Assembly: GCA_031276175.1 (NCBI GenBank)
Contig: JAISNP010000118.1
Span: 1-56,768, forward strand
Direction: 5' to 3'
Origin: Tannerella sp.
Lineage (GTDB): Bacteria > Bacteroidota > Bacteroidia > Bacteroidales > Tannerellaceae
DNA: 56,768 nt
A program made the position numbers and the translations under genes. Below are positions 1 through 10,143 of this stretch, in pieces. The notes below the pieces were generated by a model, which saw only the letters and a program-made list of their open reading frames with translations, had not been told where the DNA came from and made no database searches. Position 1 is the first letter of the stretch. Every line of letters starts with the position of its first letter.

Positions 1-554
1 TGCTTTGGACGTACCTTGCTTCCCGAAAGACCATCCGTTTCCGAAAAATGCCATCCCATGACGGCGCCGGGAATAAATGCCGTATCACCATAAGCGTGCT
101 CAGGATAAGCCACATCCAGTTCAAGCAAATTGCTTGAATGTTTGTTGACAAAATCAAAAGTTTTATTCTTACCCTGCTGGTCAATCTCAACCGAAACGCA
201 CCACAAAGAAGATGCACTTCTTACGGTATTCAAACTCTCACCACGATAAGTCGTATTAATTGAGTCGACGAAAAGGAATGCCCGATTTTGATTGTCTAAT
301 AACGTATCCTTCATAAACAACACCAACGTAGAATCCAATCTGTTGGGACCTATTGCATCAACACCTTTATTATTATTGCCTTCGACAATAATCGAGTCAA
401 TCTTCAGGTGATAATACTTACTACTCTTTAAGTCAACATCCTTGTTTTTGCCAATACCCAAATCCCAAATGTCTTGTGCATTCGCAGAAAATACAGTACC
501 AAGCAATACCAGAACGCTCGCAATTAGCGTTAAAATTTTCTTGTTCATAATCAT
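1..554 (-). CDS. Secreted protein, paralogue of the DUF6383 protein (3' part cut off)
   Basis: An open frame runs from an ATG at 554 off the left edge, giving about 184 residues with no stop. It opens MIMNKKILTL, followed by a hydrophobic stretch ending in SANAQ, a type I signal peptide. The first residues match those of the next gene upstream on this strand (MIMNKKIFTL), and the 26 bases before both start codons are almost identical, so the two are paralogues made by duplication. The mature part (YHLKIDS, SSLWCVSVE) also resembles the neighbour (YHLKVTY, EALWCVDIK). I infer a surface or exported protein. The C-terminal domain is not visible, and no function can be assigned. Confidence 0.8.
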   Translation of the reverse strand, partial: MIMNKKILTLIASVLVLLGTVFSANAQDIWDLGIGKNKDVDLKSSKYYHLKIDSIIVEGNNNKGVDAIGPNRLDSTLVLFMKDTLLDNQNRAFLFVDSINTTYRGESLNTVRSASSLWCVSVEIDQQGKNKTFDFVNKHSSNLLELDVAYPEHAYGDTAFIPGAVMGWHFSETDGLSGSKVRPK

Positions 555-610
555 ATAATTTAATATTAATTTCATATTTATTGATTTCGGTCGGTCTCGG
601 GACACGTATA

Positions 611-625
611 TCCGCAGTGTGCGGA
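611..625. other. Short perfect hairpin between the two paralogues
   Basis: TCCGCA and TGCGGA flank a three-base loop in the gap between the large DUF6383 gene and its downstream paralogue. No T-run follows on either strand, so this is not a classic terminator. It may be a processing or mRNA-stability hairpin. Confidence 0.3.
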
Positions 626-660
626 CATACGCACCCGTTCAGGACCTTATTGTTTATCTT

Positions 661-3600
661 TTATTTCACAATCGCTTTGACTGCATCTTCACCTTCTACG
701 GCTACTATCACGACGCCCTTGGGCGCTACGATGGTTGCATTGTCGGATGTCAATACGGCGCTTGTTACGATCTGACCTAATACATTACTGATAACAACAC
801 TCTTGCCAGAAGCGTTCAGGATGCTTACACTGCCTGTCCCGGACAATACCGTCACTTGCGATGCGTCAACCGTTTCGACAGCCAGCGGAGCGTCGGTCGT
901 CGGTTCTACGTTAAACACTTCAGCTTCGCGAATCGCATCGCTGTATGCACCGCGACTGATCACCGGTACTTCGTTGTGGATCTTGATCCAGCCACCCTGC
1001 ATCGGGGCAATCATACGCCCGGTCACAGTGTCTCTCTGCGTCGTTTCCGATTCAATCAAAAATTCCTGAGATACATTCTGAAGTTTTTGACCGTCGTTCC
1101 CATACTGTCTGTAAACATAGCGGAACTGGAATACATAATCTTTGTGCTTGTTGTTGCCCAAATCGGTTTTCTTGGTTTCCGCACTTCCGCCGAAATCACG
1201 GTTCAGTGCATCGTAATCCAACTGTCCGTCGTCGGTCAGATACTTCTGGATGGAGGGATTTCCTCTTTCCGAAGTAAGTCCTTTGAGGATAAACAGCGTA
1301 TCACCGATATGGATAGCCGGAACAAACGCCAAACGTTCCCAATTGCCTTGCGGCGAAATATAAGCAGCATCTCTTGCCGGTAACGAGAGACTGGCGCTAA
1401 ATAAGTCGCCCGGACGACGTGCCGAATCGGTTGCATTAATCAGATAGCGTCCATATATAGCCTTGTTTTCCAAGGTGTCAATGGGGTATTTCGTCGGATT
1501 GAGCTTGTTGCACGCATTACACCCTGTAACAGCTATCAGTTCCTGAGGATCCAGCAGCAACAAATACTGCGGTTTAATCCATCCTGTGCCGCGATTCACA
1601 TAAGCCGTATCCACGCGGATAGCGTAGTTATGCGTCTTCAGCACGGAATTCAACTGCGGATCGTCGCCCAGCAATTTGTCTTTCGTATCCTTACTTTCGG
1701 TACCCAGATAGTTGATTTTCCTTGCGTAACCGGGGATATAAGCCGTTGAACTCATGCGGTCTTCTACAAGATATTCTTCCTTATGGAGTTCTTCGTGGAA
1801 TCTGAGCGTTCTGGATACGTCGCCTTCTTCGCCGCCTTCCAGTGCAGGATTGTTAAACCTGCGGTACAACGGTTCGGTTGTACGGCTCAGTGAGAAAGTG
1901 GATATGCGATTACCAAGCGTTTTCACTTCCGCCTTGGCAAAGGAGTGAACGCCCTCGTTTATGCTCACCTGCAGTACACCGAATCCGTCCCCGTCCTTCC
2001 CTTCATGACTGTTATCGTCGATGGCTAACGTCTGCGTAATACTCAGACCGTATTCCTTGCTGAGATGCTCAAACTTCTCCTTATCGATACGATCAAGCAG
2101 TATATAGTATTCAGGCTCTCCTGTCGGCTGATATGTAAACCTCAGATAGAATTTCGAAATCGGCAATTCACGCCCCTTCGCAATCCTCTCAGTGGTAAAA
2201 CCGTAACGTTTGTTACGATCCAGACAAATCACATTGTCGTTGCGCGAATAGTTCCAGTAATTGAGGTCATTGACGCGCAAACTGTAATACCGTCTTCTCA
2301 ACAAGCCGATTTTCTCCGACTCCGAAATTTCTTTCACAACAGCTTCCGTATTCACAATACCCGTATTAATGTGACCGATACCATACTTTTCATCACCATT
2401 TTTATTAAGTGCATCGGGAAGAATCAGTTCAAAGAATTGTGCACCCTCTACGGTAACCAGTGTCGTATCGGATATATCCTGATCTTTGGAAAAACCGAGA
2501 TAACGATTGTTGCTGTATCCATGCAGGTGATTAAACGAATAGCTGTAATAATTGAGCGAATCGTCGGCTATATATTTATATCCGAGATAAGGACTTGTAC
2601 GATACAATTTCTCCCATATATACGGCGGGACATCTTTATCGTTTTTAAATTTATCATAAGCCGCCTTAGCTGCCGGATCATCATGTACAACAGCAAAACC
2701 ATTCACATTCACGATCGCCTTAAGCAATTCCTTGGCGTATTCCTGTTGTATACCATAAGAAAAAGCACCGTTAAACTGGTGATCTGTTTTGTAAAGCTGC
2801 GAATGGTTGATCTGGACGCTTTCGAACTCACGGTTAATAATGTGAACCTTCGACGTCTTTCCATCGTTGACCTGTACAACCAGCCAGTGGAATGCGGGCG
2901 TCTTCAGGGGAACTTCATCTTCTACTTTTACCCACTGCGGCGTAAAGTCGCCTGTATACACGGGAACGGTCAAGTAATAACCGCGACTATCCTTAATCGT
3001 ATACAAATCGTTCGGCAAAGTCGTACGGTCATCCTCTGCCGTGACACAGTCGCCGGTGTTGAACGATATGCGCACATTCGACGGACGATTGTCTACCGTA
3101 ATAATCCTTTTATTTTCATACTGATCCAATGTCTGTGCGCGGACAATCAAAGCGTCATAAATCGTATCATTATACAAACGCCCGTCTCCCAGATCATAGC
3201 GTCCGGGATCTGCATAATCGCCGTTGACATGATAAGGTAGATTGCTTTTATGTATAACCTTATACGCATTGATAATCAGACTGTCTTCCGTAGGATAATA
3301 TACGAAACGGAATTCATTCAGTCGTGGTTTATCCGGCGTGGCCACAGCTTCCAGTTTCAGATACTTTTTCCCGTTCGAATTGGCGTAACCATCACCATTA
3401 TCACTCGGCTCGTTTACACTAACGTATTGGCCGGCATTGTTTTTTAATGTAACATAACCGCGGCCGGCAAGCGTCCCATCCGTCGACTTGGTGGCCGTCA
3501 ACGAGGTATTTCCGTCCGTAAACGGGTTGGGAATATCCACATTCGACTTGTCGGGGTTAAACGTCAACTGAACATTTCCTATTGACTTATCCTGCGTACC

Positions 3601-4416
3601 TAATTTCGAGTTGAAATCATCCGCAGACAATATTCGCGGAGCCGCCGTAACAAGCTGGAAGAATACCAGATGCTCCTTATAAAAGTTTGTGTGCGACTGC
3701 AAACTGTCTGCATGAACTTTTACTAATTGAATAATCTCCCTTAGCCCAGAGACAGGCCTATGAGCCAAAACAGCATAAAAGTTCGGTTCTCCGAAATCTT
3801 TGCTTTCTGTCGACGCCAAACTAATCGCCAAAAACTGCGAGTCAGGCAATGCGGAATTATAATAGTCGGCAAAATACCAATCGACATTATTGCCTCCCAC
3901 GACATACTGATTACTGTCGCTTACAAATTTTGCAATTTTGACGCCCGCTGTTGCGCCATAATGAATATTGCTTTCCGTAAACAATTGGGCCTTAGCTTCC
4001 GAGTTTTTCTTGTCTGCGTCATACAGAAACGACAAATCCAGGCCGTACTCTTTGTTTTTAAACTGAAAAGTCGGACGCCCGCCCTGTGCTGCCGGTTTAA
4101 TATCAACACACCAAAGCGCTTCCCGCAATCGCTGATAAACCGGAACACCGGAATAACTTGATGCTGGCCCAAACAATCTCAGCGAATCGGCCAAAAACAC
4201 ATGTCCGTTACCGTCCAAAGCCAGCACACTATCGCCCGTCAATTTATGAGCGGCGCCTAAGTATGTTACCTTCAAATGATAAGCCCCTTTCGTCGTGCCA
4301 CCAGGTAATGACGCGACCTTACTTCCTACACCATTGCCCGCATTTACAGTAAATGCCGAGACTAATAGCACAAGAGAAGCCACTAATAAAGTAAAAATTT
4401 TTTTGTTCATAATCAA
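661..4416 (-). CDS. Large secreted protein with C-terminal DUF6383 / type-IX-like tail
   Basis: 1251 residues. Residues 1-26 form a signal peptide (hydrophobic LLVASLVLLVSA, cleavage near VNA). The long middle is rich in aromatic, Asp and Tyr residues and has no motif I recognise. The last ~80 residues fit DUF6383 and look like a type IX secretion tail: a short beta-rich domain with VVISNVLGQIV, then GVVIVAVEG and a basic end AVKAIVK. Known for the family: DUF6383 proteins are found in Bacteroidales, often as several paralogues. Inference: export through the Sec system, then across the outer membrane by T9SS or a related route, ending as a surface or S-layer-like protein. Start codon ATG 4416 (MIM); 4410 is an alternative. 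A paralogue follows 106 bp downstream. Confidence 0.85.
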   Translation of the reverse strand: MIMNKKIFTLLVASLVLLVSAFTVNAGNGVGSKVASLPGGTTKGAYHLKVTYLGAAHKLTGDSVLALDGNGHVFLADSLRLFGPASSYSGVPVYQRLREALWCVDIKPAAQGGRPTFQFKNKEYGLDLSFLYDADKKNSEAKAQLFTESNIHYGATAGVKIAKFVSDSNQYVVGGNNVDWYFADYYNSALPDSQFLAISLASTESKDFGEPNFYAVLAHRPVSGLREIIQLVKVHADSLQSHTNFYKEHLVFFQLVTAAPRILSADDFNSKLGTQDKSIGNVQLTFNPDKSNVDIPNPFTDGNTSLTATKSTDGTLAGRGYVTLKNNAGQYVSVNEPSDNGDGYANSNGKKYLKLEAVATPDKPRLNEFRFVYYPTEDSLIINAYKVIHKSNLPYHVNGDYADPGRYDLGDGRLYNDTIYDALIVRAQTLDQYENKRIITVDNRPSNVRISFNTGDCVTAEDDRTTLPNDLYTIKDSRGYYLTVPVYTGDFTPQWVKVEDEVPLKTPAFHWLVVQVNDGKTSKVHIINREFESVQINHSQLYKTDHQFNGAFSYGIQQEYAKELLKAIVNVNGFAVVHDDPAAKAAYDKFKNDKDVPPYIWEKLYRTSPYLGYKYIADDSLNYYSYSFNHLHGYSNNRYLGFSKDQDISDTTLVTVEGAQFFELILPDALNKNGDEKYGIGHINTGIVNTEAVVKEISESEKIGLLRRRYYSLRVNDLNYWNYSRNDNVICLDRNKRYGFTTERIAKGRELPISKFYLRFTYQPTGEPEYYILLDRIDKEKFEHLSKEYGLSITQTLAIDDNSHEGKDGDGFGVLQVSINEGVHSFAKAEVKTLGNRISTFSLSRTTEPLYRRFNNPALEGGEEGDVSRTLRFHEELHKEEYLVEDRMSSTAYIPGYARKINYLGTESKDTKDKLLGDDPQLNSVLKTHNYAIRVDTAYVNRGTGWIKPQYLLLLDPQELIAVTGCNACNKLNPTKYPIDTLENKAIYGRYLINATDSARRPGDLFSASLSLPARDAAYISPQGNWERLAFVPAIHIGDTLFILKGLTSERGNPSIQKYLTDDGQLDYDALNRDFGGSAETKKTDLGNNKHKDYVFQFRYVYRQYGNDGQKLQNVSQEFLIESETTQRDTVTGRMIAPMQGGWIKIHNEVPVISRGAYSDAIREAEVFNVEPTTDAPLAVETVDASQVTVLSGTGSVSILNASGKSVVISNVLGQIVTSAVLTSDNATIVAPKGVVIVAVEGEDAVKAIVK

Positions 4417-4920
4417 ATAATTTAATATTAATACTAAGTAAATTAATTTTCTATTTCTTCTATTTCAATTTGTTTTAAATTCGTTTCGCTTATTTCGGCA
4501 AAAATCGTATTCGTGTATATACGGAAGTTTTTTCACCGCAACAAAAATACGCATTAGTTTTATACCCGCAAGCATAAATTCCTATTTTTTCATGATTCAT
4601 GCACGTTTCTTATCAAAAAACCGCGTTTCCGGTACGAAACCGCAAGTTTCCACTACATAAACACTTTTTATCGCCTGTACGGCAAATCACATGCAATTGC
4701 AAAACTGTTTGGGTCTTCATCTTCATGTCTTTCATTTCAGCAGCATTTCCTCCTAATTCATTTTAAGTTTATACCAATATTTTCGCTTGTAAAAATTATA
4801 ATGTACGCATGTACATAAATAATAATATAATTGTTCCGTATAAATACGGCAATATGCGACAATTACATCTTTATTTGTTTTATTCTTTTCGTTTATGCTA
4901 CATTCATTGTTTTATTCATG
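4417..4920. other. AT-rich intergenic region upstream of the DUF6383 gene
   Basis: About 500 bases with no credible gene. The part near the DUF6383 start holds a putative promoter (4542-4571). Between 4605 and 4650 GTTTC occurs three times at steps of 20 and 21 bases, with GAAAC at 4636. This may be a very degenerate version of the 20-21 bp arrays seen elsewhere, but three copies prove nothing. The rest is AT-rich and shows no clear structure. Confidence 0.5.
4542..4571 (-). promoter_or_regulatory. Putative Bacteroidetes-type promoter of the DUF6383 gene
   Basis: On the minus strand TATTTTTG (4549-4542) matches the -7 consensus TAnnTTTG, and CTTG lies about 19 bp upstream in place of the -33 TTTG. 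Transcription would begin near 4535, leaving a leader of about 120 bases. Confidence 0.45.
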
Positions 4921-4993
4921 AGCCGAAACCCGGACTCGAACCGGGGACCTATTCATTACGAATGAATTGCTCTACCAACTGAGCCATTTCGGC
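4921..4993 (-). tRNA. tRNA-Thr (anticodon CGT)
   Basis: A complete 73-base cloverleaf on the minus strand. The acceptor pair is GCCGAAA/TTTCGGC with discriminator T. The D arm is GCTC...GAGC with the GG of AGTTGGTA. The anticodon stem ATTCA/TGAAT encloses TTCGTAA, so the anticodon is CGT and reads ACG (Thr). The T arm is CCCGG-TTCGAGT-CCGGG. CCA is not encoded; the next bases are CAT. It has its own likely promoter upstream. Confidence 0.96.
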
Positions 4994-5055
4994 GTTTATT
5001 TTTATTATATGTCGTTTTTTAACTTCTATTTCCTATCCGGAAATACATTCAACCG

Positions 5056-5085
5056 CAAAGATAGCAATTAATTCCACACAGTAAA
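5056..5085 (-). promoter_or_regulatory. Putative promoter of tRNA-Thr
   Basis: Minus-strand TATCTTTG (5063-5056) fits the Bacteroidetes -7 element exactly. TTTA (5085-5082) lies 18 bp upstream as a near -33 element. The start would be about 55 bases before the mature tRNA. Confidence 0.5.
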
Positions 5086-5199
5086 TGTATTTGTTGAAAA
5101 AAAATATTCGAATACTTTTTTGCTGTCGTGTTTTGCGTTGAATGTCATCATTACGATTCAAACAGTCGTTTTTATTGAATGTCGCGGCAGAGTTATTTT

Positions 5200-6240
5200 T
5201 CACTGTTCCTGCTCACGAAGTTTTTTTTCTGCCTCAATGCGACAGGTCAACACGGAAAGGTACTCTTTTTGCAATCCGAACATATGGTCGTTACCGGCCG
5301 GATGCCCCATAAGATGTTGACAGGCAAGTTCCGCCCACTTCACTGCGCGAAGGAAATCGCCGATCATTTCACAACACAAGGCCATATTAGAAGCCATGCG
5401 CGCTTTCGTTTTCTGCGAAGCGGTTGCGTCGTAGAGCAGTTCCCATATGGCGGCGGCATTCTCCCATTTTCCGGCGGCCATAAAAGCGGCAGCCTCTTTA
5501 TTACGCGCGGCGGAAGAGACATAATACCAGCGTATATCATCGTTCCAATGCGGAACAAAATGGGGATGGTACTTTTCCGCAAGGCCTTCGAAAGCAGCTG
5601 TCAGAGCGTTACGAATGTCTTCCGGCGTAAACGGTTCAAGTACGGACGGAACGATACAGGAATAAACCGTATCGGACAAATAAATGACATCTAACGGGGT
5701 ACGCCTTCCCGGCAGATATGTACGGAGTATACCGGAGATTGTTGCGTCTAAAAATATCCCGGTCGACAACCCGTAGTCATCCATATTACGAATGGCTTCA
5801 TGCACTTCAAACAAGAGCCTGTCTAACGAAATGACGGCATCCGCATCTTGTTCTTCACACAACTGCCCGACATTTTCGGGAGTAAGTATCGAATCCGTAT
5901 TCCGGCCTGAACTGTCTGTTCGGAAACGGCCTTCGTACAGGAGTACGTCTTCAAAATAAGGCGATTCGACAATCATTTCGCCCAGCGTACGGCAAAAAAC
6001 ATTCGCTACATGATCGGATGCGATATTCATCGTATCAACCGCTTGCATTATATTAAGCGTAAACGGCACCTGTGGCTGCGGCACCGTATTATCGACAATC
6101 AACACTTTACGTATATCCGGCGGAAACGTAACGGTTGCCGGATTATATGTCTCGACAGACATATACCGGACAGAAGTACATGCCGACAACACACATACAA
6201 ACACGAAAAGCGGAAGATATTTTATTTCCTGTTCCTGCAT
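5200..6240 (-). CDS. DUF6340-like lipoprotein
   Basis: 346 residues from ATG 6240. I prefer this start because it places the signal sequence directly at the N-terminus; the frame stays open 16 codons further upstream. The signal peptide ends in the lipobox LSAC, so a lipidated periplasmic or outer-membrane protein is expected. The body resembles the Bacteroidetes DUF6340 family: an early region on IRKVLIVDNT, a middle stretch with EEQDADAVISLDRL, and a helical, TPR-like C-terminal third (AAAFMAAGKWENAAAIWELL, then KARMASNMALCCEMIGD). Its function is unknown. It lies between the tRNA and a sugar-isomerase-like gene on the same strand. Confidence 0.8.
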   Translation of the reverse strand: MQEQEIKYLPLFVFVCVLSACTSVRYMSVETYNPATVTFPPDIRKVLIVDNTVPQPQVPFTLNIMQAVDTMNIASDHVANVFCRTLGEMIVESPYFEDVLLYEGRFRTDSSGRNTDSILTPENVGQLCEEQDADAVISLDRLLFEVHEAIRNMDDYGLSTGIFLDATISGILRTYLPGRRTPLDVIYLSDTVYSCIVPSVLEPFTPEDIRNALTAAFEGLAEKYHPHFVPHWNDDIRWYYVSSAARNKEAAAFMAAGKWENAAAIWELLYDATASQKTKARMASNMALCCEMIGDFLRAVKWAELACQHLMGHPAGNDHMFGLQKEYLSVLTCRIEAEKKLREQEQ

Positions 6241-6349
6241 CAGACACAACCCGTTATATTGCTTTTCCGTAAAGACAATTCCCCACAAAGCAGCAAAGCG
6301 TTTAAAGAAACAGGTTTCACGGCTTTGCGGGGGATTTGCCTTGTCCTTT

Positions 6350-7207
6350 CTACAAATCGGAAATGGCTTTGAAATACCCTATCGACTCGGCGATTCCCAA
6401 GAACGGGTCTTTCATATCTTTCTCATATTCAAGACTGCACATTCCGGTATAATTTACTTCCCGCATTGCTTCGACCAACGCGGGAAAGTCGATTTTGCCG
6501 CGCCCGATTTCGATACCGACACCGGCCTTGGTCGAGTCCGTCACATCCTTGATGTGCATGTCGAACACGCGAGTATGATATTTTTTCAAGTCGGCAACCG
6601 GGTCGCAACCATTGCGCAAATCGTGACCGATGTCCAGACACATGCCGATGCGTCCGTCCAGATTCTTCGTATTTTCCCATACGTCGGTTGCATCGGGATA
6701 TGTTTTTATATCAGGCCCGTGCAAATGAATCGCATAATGGAAATCGTATTCTTTCACCTTCTTGTCGACGTAGGGCAGGAGTTCGTAATCGGGCACTCCT
6801 ACAATCAATTTGACGCCGACACGCCTGGCATAGGCAAAGCCGCGATCGACCTCGGCTTCGGATTTCATATAGATAGGCCCGACTGCGTAGCCGGTCACCT
6901 TGTGCGCGGCACATTTCGCATGAAACGCCCCGATTTGTTCGTCCGTACTGTCCAGCGGCAGGTGAAAATCCTTAATACATAGATAATGAATATCCAACCG
7001 TTCGAGCGTTTTCAAGGTGGTATCCAAATCAAAATTCACGAACGTAAAACCTGCCATCCCCAATTTGAAAGGATTCACTGCCTTGGGAGATTTCGGTTTA
7101 ACCGGGTCCATCATTCCTGCGGTTTTCGCATGACCAATCCACGGGGCAACGCCCAACATCAGTGCGCTTGCGAAGCTTTGTCTGAAAAAATTTCTTCTGT
7201 TTTGCAT
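6350..7207 (-). CDS. Tat-exported sugar phosphate isomerase/epimerase-like protein
   Basis: 285 residues. The N-terminus has a twin-arginine motif (NRRNFFRQ) followed by a short hydrophobic stretch ending near GHAKT, the usual Tat leader of Bacteroidetes exported TIM-barrel proteins. The body fits the xylose-isomerase-like / AP-endonuclease-2 fold: LGMAGFTFVNFDLD at the start of the barrel, IHLHGPD, then the metal-site strands GMCLDIGHDLRNG (D and H), FDMHIKD and a late Glu in CSLEYEKD. Relatives isomerise or epimerise sugars or inositols in the periplasm. The exact substrate cannot be read from the sequence. Confidence 0.87.
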   Translation of the reverse strand: MQNRRNFFRQSFASALMLGVAPWIGHAKTAGMMDPVKPKSPKAVNPFKLGMAGFTFVNFDLDTTLKTLERLDIHYLCIKDFHLPLDSTDEQIGAFHAKCAAHKVTGYAVGPIYMKSEAEVDRGFAYARRVGVKLIVGVPDYELLPYVDKKVKEYDFHYAIHLHGPDIKTYPDATDVWENTKNLDGRIGMCLDIGHDLRNGCDPVADLKKYHTRVFDMHIKDVTDSTKAGVGIEIGRGKIDFPALVEAMREVNYTGMCSLEYEKDMKDPFLGIAESIGYFKAISDL

Positions 7208-7299
7208 GATAAATTATTTATTAATGAGGCATAAAAGTAGACACAAAAAATCGAATATCTCTGCTTTGATCCGTTAAAAATCATCTCTCCGCCATTTTC

Positions 7300-9936
7300 C
7301 TATTTTTTCAACTGCGCGAGGTTTTCGCATAATGTCTTGAGTTTTGCCAGACCATCGGATTGTTTTTTCCGCTCGGCTGCCACGACTTCGGGCTTTGCAT
7401 TGGCAATAAATTTCTCGTTTCCAAGTTTTTTCATTACCGCTTCCAAAAAGCCTTCCGTATATTTTATCTCGGCTTCCGTTTTTGCTATCTCTTCTTCGAC
7501 ATTGATCTTCGCAAGCAACGGGACGGCATATTCGCGCGTTCCGACGAGGAATGAAACCGAACCCGTCGCCTTTTCCGCTACGCGCTCGACGGCAGACAGG
7601 TTTGCCATCTTCATTATGACGGCATCACAGGCCGGATCATGATCGGCAGGCGCCTGCAAAACAAGTATTTCTCTGAATGCGATATTCTTTTGTAAACGGA
7701 TGGAACGAATATCGGCAATAATTTCTCTGGCTCCGTCAAATTCATTCAGTGTTTTTGCATCTTCCGGCGTTTCGGCGCGATATGCCGGAAGATCCGTAAT
7801 CATAATACTCTCTCCCGGCTTGCGGTCGGCAAGCGCCTGCCATAACTCTTCGGTGATGAAGGGCATGAAGGGATGGAGCAATCTCAACAGCGAGTCGAAG
7901 AAGTCGAGCGTTGCCTCAAGCGATTTACGGTCTACGGGTTGTTGGTATCCGGGTTTAATTATTTCGAGATACCACGAAGAAAAGTCGTCCCAAAAGAGCT
8001 TATATACGTCCATCAATGCTTCGGAGATGCGATATTTGACGAACGAGTCATTGATTTTTCCTACGACACGGTTGAGTTGTGCGCCGAACCAGCGTATGGC
8101 GATTGCGGCCGATGCGGGCACAGGTGTTTCGCCGGGGGCTACCTCCCACCCTTTCACCAGACGGAATGCGTTCCATATCTTGTTGTTAAAGTTTCTGCCC
8201 TGTTCGCATAAAGTTTCGTCGAAAGGCAGGTCGTTGCCTGCGGGCGAGGAGAGCAGCATACCCATCCGCACGCCGTCGGCGCCGTATTTATCCATCAACG
8301 AGATGGGATCGGGCGAATTTCCGAGTGATTTGGACATTTTACGCCCCAGCTTGTCTCTGACAATTCCCGTAAAATATACATTATAAAAACACGGCAAGCG
8401 GCGATATTCGAAGCCGGCAACAATCATCCGCGCCACCCAGAAAAAGATAATTTCGGGAGCGGTAATCAGGTCGTTGGTCGGATAATAGTATGCTATATCC
8501 TTATTGTCGGGATCGTTAATGCCGTCGAATACGGAAACAGGCCATAGCCACGAGGAGAACCACGTATCCAGTACATCTTCGTCCTGCCGCAAATCGGCAA
8601 GTTGCAGAGCGTAATCCCCCGATTTCACGCGAGCAAGCTGCAAAGCTTCGTCGGGCGTATCGGCCACCACATATCCTCCGCCACGCGGCAAGTAATAGGC
8701 GGGAATCCGGTGCCCCCACCAGAGTTGCCGCGAGATGCACCAGTCCTTGATGTTTTCCATCCAGCGGCGATACATATTCTTGAACTTGGAGGGATAAAAG
8801 CGTATCTCATCGTTTTCGACCGCATCCAGCGCAGGTTTTGCCAAACCGTCCATCCTGAGAAACCATTGCATGGACAGTTTCGGTTCGATAGGGACATGGG
8901 TGCGTTCGGAGAAACCGACCTTGTTGACATATGTTTCCGTCTTTTCCAGCAATCCGGCCGCTTCGAGATCCGTTTCGATTTTTTCGCGCACCTCGAAACG
9001 CTCCATTCCGGCATATTGCATCCCGTTCGCATTGAGCGTGCCATCGTCGTTAAAGATGTCGATGGCTTCGAGGTTGTATTTTTCGCCGAGCATATAGTCG
9101 TTGACATCGTGCGCCGGCGTCACTTTCAGGCAACCTGTCCCGAAATCAATATCCACATAATCGTCTTCAATAATCGGCACTTCGCGACCGGCAAGGGGGA
9201 CGATGACGCGCTTGCCTTTCAGGCGGGCATTTTTCGGGTCGTTCGGATTGATACATACGGCCGTATCGCCGAAAATGGTTTCGGGACGCGTCGTAGCGAC
9301 GAGGGCATATCCGTCTTCGCCTGCAATTTTATAGCGAAGATAGTACAGTTTGCTCTGCTGCTCCCTGTAAAGCACTTCCTCGTCCGAAAGGGCTGTCCGG
9401 GCTGCGGGGTCCCAGTTCACCATTCTTACGCCTCTATATATAAGCCCCTTGTTGTATAAATCCACAAACACTTTAATGACGCTTTCCGAACGCTTCTCGT
9501 CCATAGTGAAACACGTGCGTTCCCAGTCGCACGAAGCGCCGAGCTTCTTTAACTGTTCGAGGATGATGCCGCCATGCTTATGCGTCCATTCCCACGCATG
9601 TTTCAGGAACTCGTCGCGGCTCAGGTCGGCTTTCCGTATCCCTTCGGAGGACAAAAGGGCTACCACTTTTGCCTCGGTTGCAATGGAAGCATGATCGGTG
9701 CCGGGCACCCAGCAAGCATTTTTACCCATCATCCGGGCGCGGCGCACCAGAATATCCTGAATGGTATTGTTCAACATATGCCCCATGTGGAGTACGCCGG
9801 TCACGTTCGGCGGCGGAATCACAACCGTAAAAGGTTCCCGACCGTCCGGCTCGGAATGAAAAAACCTGTTTCTCATCCAATACTCATACCATTTTCCCTC
9901 AACCCGCGAAGGGTCGTATTTACTTTCTATTTCCAT
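7300..9936 (-). CDS. valS: Valine--tRNA ligase
   Basis: 878 residues, normal for bacterial ValRS. It charges tRNA-Val with valine and edits mischarged threonine. Class I signatures are present: the HIGH motif as HMGH in [13 protein letters not shown] near residue 50, and KMSKS near residue 531. The CP1 editing insertion is recognised by [13 protein letters not shown]. An anticodon-binding helical domain follows, then the C-terminal coiled-coil arm typical of ValRS ([20 protein letters not shown] to the end). The start is fixed by the conserved opening [15 protein letters not shown]. It faces away from the alkaline phosphatase gene across a repeat array. Confidence 0.98.
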   Translation of the reverse strand: MEIESKYDPSRVEGKWYEYWMRNRFFHSEPDGREPFTVVIPPPNVTGVLHMGHMLNNTIQDILVRRARMMGKNACWVPGTDHASIATEAKVVALLSSEGIRKADLSRDEFLKHAWEWTHKHGGIILEQLKKLGASCDWERTCFTMDEKRSESVIKVFVDLYNKGLIYRGVRMVNWDPAARTALSDEEVLYREQQSKLYYLRYKIAGEDGYALVATTRPETIFGDTAVCINPNDPKNARLKGKRVIVPLAGREVPIIEDDYVDIDFGTGCLKVTPAHDVNDYMLGEKYNLEAIDIFNDDGTLNANGMQYAGMERFEVREKIETDLEAAGLLEKTETYVNKVGFSERTHVPIEPKLSMQWFLRMDGLAKPALDAVENDEIRFYPSKFKNMYRRWMENIKDWCISRQLWWGHRIPAYYLPRGGGYVVADTPDEALQLARVKSGDYALQLADLRQDEDVLDTWFSSWLWPVSVFDGINDPDNKDIAYYYPTNDLITAPEIIFFWVARMIVAGFEYRRLPCFYNVYFTGIVRDKLGRKMSKSLGNSPDPISLMDKYGADGVRMGMLLSSPAGNDLPFDETLCEQGRNFNNKIWNAFRLVKGWEVAPGETPVPASAAIAIRWFGAQLNRVVGKINDSFVKYRISEALMDVYKLFWDDFSSWYLEIIKPGYQQPVDRKSLEATLDFFDSLLRLLHPFMPFITEELWQALADRKPGESIMITDLPAYRAETPEDAKTLNEFDGAREIIADIRSIRLQKNIAFREILVLQAPADHDPACDAVIMKMANLSAVERVAEKATGSVSFLVGTREYAVPLLAKINVEEEIAKTEAEIKYTEGFLEAVMKKLGNEKFIANAKPEVVAAERKKQSDGLAKLKTLCENLAQLKK

Positions 9937-10010
9937 ACATTATATATATGCAGACAAATGCAATTGTCGGATAAAAAAATTTCCTTTTCCCGATTTCCGA
10001 TTTAATCGTG

Positions 10011-10018
10011 CAAAAATA
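10011..10018 (-). promoter_or_regulatory. Putative -7 element of valS
   Basis: Minus-strand TATTTTTG matches TAnnTTTG, about 75 bases before the valS start. No TTTG is found at the right distance upstream, so confidence is modest. Confidence 0.35.
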
Positions 10019-10095
10019 GTAAATAAAATCGAATGTGCTGCGTGCCGCATGGTTTGTCCCCGGTGTAAACGCATCTTTATTTTTGAAGGATTGAA

Positions 10096-10137
10096 ACCCG
10101 GTTACGGTCGACAATAACCCGGTTACGGTCGACAATA
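10096..10137. repeat. Two tandem copies of a 21-bp unit preceding array A
   Basis: Units 10096-10116 and 10117-10137 are identical. They begin ACCCGGTTAC and contain the 6-bp palindrome GTCGAC. The sequence differs from the array that follows, but the unit length is again 21. Confidence 0.8.
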
Positions 10138-10143
10138 TTTCAT

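Noticed and set aside
2065-3240. 391-codon frame antisense to the DUF6383 gene
   Set aside because: It lies wholly inside a signal-peptide-bearing gene with a recognised C-terminal domain; it has no motif of its own.
4605-4650. A seventh array upstream of the DUF6383 gene
   Set aside because: Only three GTTTC motifs at 20 and 21 bases; too few and too degenerate to separate from chance.
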